Source of the DNA: CAJPSE01 sp963514535
GTDB taxonomy: Bacteria > Synergistota > Synergistia > Synergistales > Aminobacteriaceae
Assembly: GCA_963514535.1 (NCBI GenBank)
Contig: CAUPUB010000056.1
Coordinates: forward strand, 1 to 14,871
Length of the DNA stretch: 14,871 nucleotides
Direction of reading: 5' to 3'
The translations under genes and the position numbers were made by a program. The notes under the pieces are model-generated. The model saw only the letters and a list, made by a program, of their open reading frames with translations, had not been told where the DNA came from and searched no databases. This document shows, piece after piece, positions 7,339-12,170 of the stretch (position 1 is its first letter; the number at the start of each line of letters is the position of its first letter).

Positions 7339-8001
7339 TCAGTACCCCAGGCTCTCCCCTACCATGATGACGTGTGTCCTTCTCCCCATGGTCGGGCGCT
7401 CCAGGATCAGGAGTGCCCGGCAGACACGGGACGGGGAATCGCAGTCGACGCAATGCCCGGTCCGAACGCAGGGCGTATTTCCGCTCAGTCGGAGGACGTT
7501 GGGGGGCGTCGCGGTCCGGGCGCGGTTTATGGCCTCCTCCAGCGAGCCTGCGACCTTGTTGACCCCGATGACGAAGATCAGGACGCCGCGCCCCCAGGCC
7601 ATGGCACTGACCCGGTTGCCGTTGCCATCGATATTCACGATCATCCCGTCCCGGGTAACCGCGTTGGCGCTGGTGAGGAAGTAGTCCGCGCAGTACTCGT
7701 CCATCAGGGTCCGCATCCGCTCCTCCGGGGTGAGGCTCGGGTTCCAGTGGTGGTGGATCGTGCAGCCCCGCTCGGCGAGTTTTTCCAGAGCCCCAATCTC
7801 CCGGATCGTCACCGTGCCGGGGACGCCGACGACGGCACCCTCCGGAATCAGCTCCAGCACCTTTGCCAGGGCGTCCTCCTTCGTAGGAGCAAAAACGGCC
7901 TCGTAGCCCTTCTTGCTCAGTGCCTTGGTCACCGTATTCGCCAATGCCTCGCGGGCTTCAATTTTGGCGGCCTCGAACGGATTTGACGTCAGACTTGTCA
8001 T
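7339..8001 (-). CDS. LUD-domain protein (LutC/YkgG-related, DUF162)
   Basis: Encodes 220 residues, mostly one LUD domain. Recognisable family features are the AxxGVPGTVTIREIGA region (about 56-71), HHHWNPSLTPEER (83-95), YCADYFLTSANAVTRDG (103-119) and IDGNGNRV (124-131). A C-terminal cysteine cluster, Cys178, Cys184, Cys187 and Cys194 (C-x5-C-x2-C-x6-C), could hold a metal or Fe-S cluster. Family knowledge: LutC belongs to the lactate-oxidising LutABC complex, but stand-alone LUD proteins of anaerobes are uncharacterised, and no lutA or lutB gene is present here. The start at 8001 has a strong AGGGGGAG site upstream. It lies 75 bases after the TPR gene and 61 before the asparaginase-fold gene, so it is probably in one transcript with them. 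Confidence 0.85.
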   Translation of the reverse strand: MTSLTSNPFEAAKIEAREALANTVTKALSKKGYEAVFAPTKEDALAKVLELIPEGAVVGVPGTVTIREIGALEKLAERGCTIHHHWNPSLTPEERMRTLMDEYCADYFLTSANAVTRDGMIVNIDGNGNRVSAMAWGRGVLIFVIGVNKVAGSLEEAINRARTATPPNVLRLSGNTPCVRTGHCVDCDSPSRVCRALLILERPTMGRRTHVIMVGESLGY

Positions 8002-8076
8002 TCGCCATCTCCCCCTTGGTTTCGTTTGGGCTCAGCCCCCCTCGGACCGATATGCGCCCTTGTCTCGATCGGTATT

Positions 8077-9810
8077 TTACTGTTTCCCGACGGTTTCCCT
8101 CCTGCGCTTCGCCGGGGAGGCCGTTGTGGCCTTCTCCTTTTGTTCCCGTCTTTGTTCCAGTCTTCGTTCCAGCTCGTCGATCTTCGCCTCGATGGTCACG
8201 CTGCCGGAAATGAGTTTTTGGGCGTCCTGCAACAACCTCAGGGCCTCGGCATCGTTTCCCTTGCCCTGATAAGCGCCCGCGACCCCCAGCCAGGGTCGTT
8301 CGTCATCGCTTTTGATTGCCAGGGCCTGATTGAAGAGGGACAGGGCGTCGTCATAGCGTTTCAGGTCCAGGGCCACGATCCCCACCTCGAGACGCTTCTC
8401 GTATTCCCGATCCGGCCCCTGTGCCGGGGGCGGCTGGTCAACAACCAGCCCTGCAACGCGTTTCATGGCATCGAGGGCCTCCTGAGAGGAGGGGCGAAGC
8501 TCCAGAGCGCGGCGATAAGAGCTCAGCGCCTCGGCCGGCCTGTTCTGCTCCTCGAGCAGACGTCCCAGGGCGAAGTGCGTGTCGTAGCGAGTCGGGTCCA
8601 GGTTCGAGGACTGGATCAGGTGTTCTATCGCCTTGTCCGGGGCCTTCTCCTGCGCATAAAGGCGGCCGATCTCGTAGAGTGCCTGAGCCCGGCTGGACCT
8701 CTCCTCCTCGAGGATCTGGTTGAGGTAAAGGCGCCACGCCGCCAGCGCCTGGTCTGACTGCCCGGCCCTCGTGGAGGAACGCGCCAGACCCAACAGGAAC
8801 TCCCGTGAATCGGGGTAGCGGTTGATTCCCCGCTGATAGGAGGCCATGGCCTCGTCGTAGCGCTCCTCTTCGTAGAGGGTCCGGGCCTCCTGGGCGATGG
8901 CGCTCTGAGAGTTGTTCCGGGTATAGCGATACAGGGCGAAGATCGTCCCCAGCACCAGGATCGCGATGGTACAGAGCACGGCTAGCATCACTCGGCGCTG
9001 CGGGATCTGCGCGAGACGTGCGGCCTCCACTGCTGCCCTCCTCATCCGGGTGATGCGGCGCAGACGTTCTGCAATATGGGTGTCACGGTCGGATTCACGG
9101 CCTGCGGATTTTGGCACTGCGCCCGTCGCCACCCTGGAAAGAGGCGGCTCCGAGAGGAGGATTCTCTCCTCGAGGGCTTCCTGGGCTGGAGCGTCCAGGG
9201 AAAGATCTCCACCGACCTTCTGCCCGTCCTCTCCTTCGTTCACGTCGTCCATCGTGGGGGGCGCTTTGTCCTTTTTTATCCCCTGCTTTTTTATCCCTTG
9301 CTTTTTTTTCTCCTGCTCCCGGAACGCAAGTTCCTCCTCGGCGGAGGGGGCTTCCCGTCCCCCTCGCTCCGGAGTAGCAGCGAACTCGTCCGCCCCGGGG
9401 CGAAAAACTTCCTTTGAGGGGGTGAGCGGAGGCTCAGTAGGCTCCGGAGAGGGGGACGACGAAGAAGGGGATGACAAATAGGATGACGAGGAAACGGGGC
9501 CTCCTTCCCGAAGGGCGGGAGGGGAGACTTCCTCCAGACGAAGCGAGGCTTTCCCCTGGCGAAGCTCTGGCAGATCGTCGGATCCCACAACCGGCTTCCC
9601 CTTGGGAGTTGGTGAGGCTCCGCCGGTCTCGAGTTCCGTGGGGTCCTCGGGGGTGGGCTTGAAGGATGCTTTGGAAGACGCTTTTGAGGACGCTGCAAGA
9701 CGAACGACCGGTAGGCCGGAATATTTTCCGGATGCCTCCAGCTTCTTTAATTTCTCGGTGTTCCCCTTCAGCCATTCTTCCAGATCTTGTCTCAAAGCAT
9801 CTCGTCTCAA
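8077..9810 (-). CDS. Single-pass membrane protein with a cytoplasmic low-complexity arm and C-terminal TPR repeats
   Basis: Encodes 577 residues. Residues 1-30 are a charged helix. About 40-245 is low-complexity, rich in Pro, Ser, Glu and Lys. RRITRMRR (251-258) and QRR precede one hydrophobic helix (about 274-294), so by the positive-inside rule the N-terminus is cytoplasmic. Residues 303-536 carry several TPR units, for example around 303-333, 375-405, 409-440 and 474-500, placed outside the inner membrane. A charged C-terminal tail follows. The start is TTG at 9810: AGGTGAG (9816-9822) lies 5 bases upstream, and the nearby ATG at 9800 is out of frame and stops after two codons. It is the first gene of the minus-strand run. 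No specific function is recognised; such proteins usually scaffold envelope complexes. Confidence 0.8.
   Translation of the reverse strand: MRRDALRQDLEEWLKGNTEKLKKLEASGKYSGLPVVRLAASSKASSKASFKPTPEDPTELETGGASPTPKGKPVVGSDDLPELRQGKASLRLEEVSPPALREGGPVSSSSYLSSPSSSSPSPEPTEPPLTPSKEVFRPGADEFAATPERGGREAPSAEEELAFREQEKKKQGIKKQGIKKDKAPPTMDDVNEGEDGQKVGGDLSLDAPAQEALEERILLSEPPLSRVATGAVPKSAGRESDRDTHIAERLRRITRMRRAAVEAARLAQIPQRRVMLAVLCTIAILVLGTIFALYRYTRNNSQSAIAQEARTLYEEERYDEAMASYQRGINRYPDSREFLLGLARSSTRAGQSDQALAAWRLYLNQILEEERSSRAQALYEIGRLYAQEKAPDKAIEHLIQSSNLDPTRYDTHFALGRLLEEQNRPAEALSSYRRALELRPSSQEALDAMKRVAGLVVDQPPPAQGPDREYEKRLEVGIVALDLKRYDDALSLFNQALAIKSDDERPWLGVAGAYQGKGNDAEALRLLQDAQKLISGSVTIEAKIDELERRLEQRREQKEKATTASPAKRRRETVGKQ
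9272..9309 (-). repeat. 15-base tandem repeat with A-runs inside the TPR gene
   Basis: Read on the minus strand, the unit AAGCARGGGATAAAA occurs twice, flanked by runs of 8, 6 and 6 adenines (9302-9309, 9287-9292, 9272-9277). It encodes the repeated QGIKK of residues 171-180. It uses ATA codons and A-runs that are out of keeping with the GC-rich gene around it. Confidence 0.75.
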
Positions 9811-9813
9811 AGC
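9784..9813 (-). repeat. 15-base tandem duplication covering the TTG start of the TPR gene
   Basis: On the minus strand GCTTTGAGACGAGAT and GCTTTGAGACAAGAT lie side by side with one mismatch. Each contains an in-frame TTG (9808-9810 and 9793-9795), so two possible start codons five codons apart exist. The first has the better Shine-Dalgarno spacing. Confidence 0.75.
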
Positions 9814-9829
9814 GTCTCACCTCGCTTCA

Positions 9830-9858
9830 AGTTTATCAACATATTTCGGAGTTGGCAA
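9830..9858 (-). promoter_or_regulatory. Sigma-70-type promoter for the TPR gene operon
   Basis: On the minus strand TTGCCA (9853-9858) is a near-consensus -35. A 17-base spacer and TAAACT (9830-9835) as -10 follow. The predicted transcript start, near 9823, would leave a very short leader that begins at the Shine-Dalgarno. The spacer contains one arm of an inverted repeat (9842-9855). Confidence 0.6.
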
Positions 9859-10038
9859 CAATAGAAAGTCTTCCAGCAGCCGCTCGTTTTGCTTACGGGC
9901 CGCTCAGCTCAGGATGGCGGTGTGGGGGTATAGTAATTGGGGGGACGTGTACACCGTGCCTGGGGGAAGTTTGCGGCGCCCTCTCGGAACGCTCTGTGCT
10001 ATGATAGGGAACGGCAAAGGTAAACCGACTCCGAAATA
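9842..10038. promoter_or_regulatory. Inverted repeat with one arm near each divergent promoter (candidate shared operator)
   Basis: TATTTCGGAGT at 9842-9852 is the exact reverse complement of ACTCCGAAATA at 10028-10038. Extending by CCR gives 13 of 14 matches (9842-9855 against 10025-10038). The left arm lies in the -35/-10 spacer of the minus promoter. The right arm lies in the leader of the Rrf2 gene. A third TTTCGG at 10054-10059 pairs with the right arm's CCGAAA. The rest of the 276-base gap holds only the promoters and ribosome-binding site listed separately. Confidence 0.5.
9997..10005 (+). promoter_or_regulatory. Extended -10 promoter candidate for the rrf2-pncB unit
   Basis: TGC followed by TATGAT (10000-10005) forms an extended -10 element. 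No good -35 is found at the normal distance; TTGCGG at 9971-9976 is too far away (23 bases). A transcript starting near 10012 would have a leader of about 75 bases before the GTG at 10087. A weak -35 is what one expects of a promoter that needs or responds to a regulator. Confidence 0.45.
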
Positions 10039-10086
10039 GTGAATAGGCTGTAGTTTCGGGGCGATCTTCGAACGGGAGGCGTTTTT

Positions 10087-10551
10087 GTGCTGGGCAGCGT
10101 TATCGCCATATCGGAGGCCGTTTCCCTCGGCGTGCACGGCATGGGCCTTCTGGCTGCGTCGGGACGCCGACTCAACGCCCGGGACATGGCCCAGACCCTG
10201 GGGGTCTCCGAGGCTCATCTGACGAAGGTCTTCCAGAGGCTGGCCCGTGCGGGGCTGGTGCGTTCCGTGCGGGGGGTGGGGGGCGGTTTCGAACTGGAGC
10301 TCGCGCCCTCCCGAATATCGCTCATGGCGATCTACAGGGCGATCGATGGCGTCCCCGATCCCTCAGCGGCGCTGTGCTCGTGTTGCCCGCGGTGCCCCTT
10401 CCGGGCCTGCATCTTCGGTACCGTCCTGGAGGATTCGGCGCGGCGGTTTCTGGACTACCTCTCCGGTACGACCCTGGACTCGGTGTTTTTGAAGCTCGAT
10501 CCAGAGGAGTGTCCCTCTCCGCAAGGGGAGGAACGGGTTTGGGCAGGGTAA
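10087..10551 (+). CDS. Rrf2-family transcriptional regulator with a cysteine cluster
   Basis: Encodes 154 residues. The N-terminal winged helix-turn-helix (about 1-85) has typical Rrf2 features: SEAVSLGVHGMGLLA (9-23), VSEAHLTKVFQRLARAGLV (40-58) and RGVGGGFEL (62-70). A cysteine-rich loop follows with Cys97, Cys99, Cys100, Cys103 and Cys108 (CSCCPRCPFRACIFG), in the place where IscR, NsrR and RsrR relatives bind an Fe-S cluster. Inference: a sensor of iron-sulfur status, oxygen or nitric oxide. The start is GTG at 10087, with GGGAGG (10074-10079) 7 bases upstream. It stops 25 bases before pncB and probably shares its transcript. Its most likely targets are its own promoter region and perhaps the divergent gene. 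Confidence 0.88.
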   Translation: MLGSVIAISEAVSLGVHGMGLLAASGRRLNARDMAQTLGVSEAHLTKVFQRLARAGLVRSVRGVGGGFELELAPSRISLMAIYRAIDGVPDPSAALCSCCPRCPFRACIFGTVLEDSARRFLDYLSGTTLDSVFLKLDPEECPSPQGEERVWAG

Positions 10552-10576
10552 GAAGAACGAAGTGGGGGTGAGGCCC

Positions 10577-12034
10577 ATGACGCAGTTTGAACCGCGCAAT
10601 ATCTCCATGATGATGGATCTGTACGAGATGACCATGGCCAACGGGTACTTCGGCGGCGGGAGCGCCGACGGACCGGCCACGTTCGACGTGTTCTACCGGA
10701 GGAACCCCGACGGGGGCGGCTTCGCCATCTTTGCGGGCCTGGAGCAGGTGCTTGATTATCTGGAGAACATTCATTTCGGAAAGGCGGACATCGATTACCT
10801 GCGCTCGCTCGATATCTACGAGGAGAGGTTTCTGGAATGGTTGACGGACTACCGCTTCCGTGGGACCGTGACGGCCATGCCGGAGGGCAGCGTCATGTAC
10901 CCCAACGAGCCGATCCTCACGGTGTGCGCATCATTGATCGACGCGCAGCTGGTGGAGACGGCGATCCTGAACCAGATCAATCATCAGTCCCTGATCGCCA
11001 CGAAGACCCACCGGATCGTGCAGGCCGCGCAGGGGCGGGCCGTGGCGGACTTCGGCGCGAGACGTGCCCATAACGTGGATGCCGCCGTCTACGGCGCCAG
11101 GGCGGCGTACATCGGCGGGGCCGCCAGCACCGCCACGCTGCTGGCGGGGCAGATCTTCGGCATCCCCGTCAGCGGGACGATGGCTCACAGCTGGGTCATG
11201 TATCACGACGACGAGTATGCCGCGTTCAAGCAGTTTGCGGAGCTCTACCCGGACAACTCGGTCCTGCTCGTGGACACCTATGACGTCTTCAAGTCGGGTA
11301 TCCCCAACGCGATCCGGGTTGCCCGGGAGGTCCTTATCCCCATGGGAAAGCGTTTGAAGGGCATCCGTCTGGATTCCGGCGACCTGGCCTACCTCTCGAA
11401 GGCCGCCCGCAGGATGCTGGACGAGGCTGGTTTGACGGATTGCAAGATCGTCGCCTCCAACAGCCTGGACGAGTTCACGATCCGTTCCATACTGGAGCAG
11501 GGGGGCTGCATCGACGCCTTCGGCGTCGGGGAGCGGTTGATTACGGCACGGAGCGATCCAGTCTTTGGGGCGGTGTATAAGCTGGTGGCCGTGAACAAGG
11601 GCAAGGCATGCTACCCCAAGATAAAGGTCTCGGAGACCTTTGAAAAGATCACCAACCCCGGGAAGAAACAGGTGTGGCGGGTCTATGACGGCCAGGGCCA
11701 CGCCGTCTCCGACCTGATTACCATGGCGGAGGAGACCCCCGATTTCAGCGGGGATTACCCTTACGTCAATCCACAGAGGCCGTGGAGGACCTTCGTCTAC
11801 TCCGGCTGTACGGCCCGAAGGATGCATGAGCTGGTCCTGGAGGACGGAAGGAGGGTGAAGCCGTCCCCTTCGCTGGAGGAGATCCGGGCCTACGTAAAAC
11901 GTCAGCTCGAGACGGAGATATGGCCGGAGGAGCAGCGCTTCGAGAACCCACACAGGCATTATCTTGACATGAGCCCGGCCTACTATCGGATGAAGATGGA
12001 ACTTCTGAGCAAGGCGCAGAACGGGACGCTCTGA
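10577..12034 (+). CDS. pncB: Nicotinate phosphoribosyltransferase
   Basis: Encodes 485 residues from the ATG at 10577. It converts nicotinate and PRPP, with ATP, to nicotinate mononucleotide, the entry step of the Preiss-Handler NAD salvage route in the cytoplasm. Family motifs: MDLYEMTM (13-20), FDVFYRRNPDGGGFAIFAG (36-54), FGARRAHNVDAA (159-170), GTMAHS (200-205, with His204 the likely phosphorylated histidine), RLDSGDL (264-270) and GVGERL (316-321). GGTGAGG lies just upstream of the ATG. A GTG at 10562 is in frame but adds only five non-conserved residues. The neighbouring Rrf2 gene, 25 bases upstream, is the probable regulator; no NrtR or NiaR gene is seen. Confidence 0.95.
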   Translation: MTQFEPRNISMMMDLYEMTMANGYFGGGSADGPATFDVFYRRNPDGGGFAIFAGLEQVLDYLENIHFGKADIDYLRSLDIYEERFLEWLTDYRFRGTVTAMPEGSVMYPNEPILTVCASLIDAQLVETAILNQINHQSLIATKTHRIVQAAQGRAVADFGARRAHNVDAAVYGARAAYIGGAASTATLLAGQIFGIPVSGTMAHSWVMYHDDEYAAFKQFAELYPDNSVLLVDTYDVFKSGIPNAIRVAREVLIPMGKRLKGIRLDSGDLAYLSKAARRMLDEAGLTDCKIVASNSLDEFTIRSILEQGGCIDAFGVGERLITARSDPVFGAVYKLVAVNKGKACYPKIKVSETFEKITNPGKKQVWRVYDGQGHAVSDLITMAEETPDFSGDYPYVNPQRPWRTFVYSGCTARRMHELVLEDGRRVKPSPSLEEIRAYVKRQLETEIWPEEQRFENPHRHYLDMSPAYYRMKMELLSKAQNGTL

Positions 12035-12100
12035 TTCGATGCCGGGTCGTTCCCTGTCGTGTTCCATCGACGACGGAAAAACTGAAAACAGAAACAGAAA

Positions 12101-12132
12101 AACGAGGCGGCCCCGGCTGGGGCCGCCTCGTT
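12101..12132. terminator. Bidirectional intrinsic terminator between pncB and the surface-protein gene
   Basis: A perfect 14-bp stem (12101-12114 with 12119-12132, AACGAGGCGGCCCC and its complement) encloses a GGCT tetraloop. On the minus strand the stem runs into TTTTTCTGTTTCTGTTTTC, a good T-tract, so it is a strong terminator for the surface-protein gene. On the plus strand the T-tract is short, so termination after pncB may be weaker. Confidence 0.88.
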
Positions 12133-12170
12133 CCATGCTCGGATTGGGGATCAGCTGCGAAAGTCGGGGG

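Noticed and set aside
8028..8038. GGGC-TCA-GCCC hairpin upstream of the LUD gene as a terminator
   Set aside because: The stem is only 4 bp with no T-tract on either strand.
9272..9309. Programmed ribosomal frameshift at the A-runs of the TPR gene
   Set aside because: The zero frame already gives a complete protein with membrane and TPR domains, and no stimulatory structure was recognised.
10562..10576. GTG start for pncB, five codons upstream
   Set aside because: It adds non-conserved residues and has only a weak ribosome-binding site; the ATG at 10577 follows GGTGAGG.
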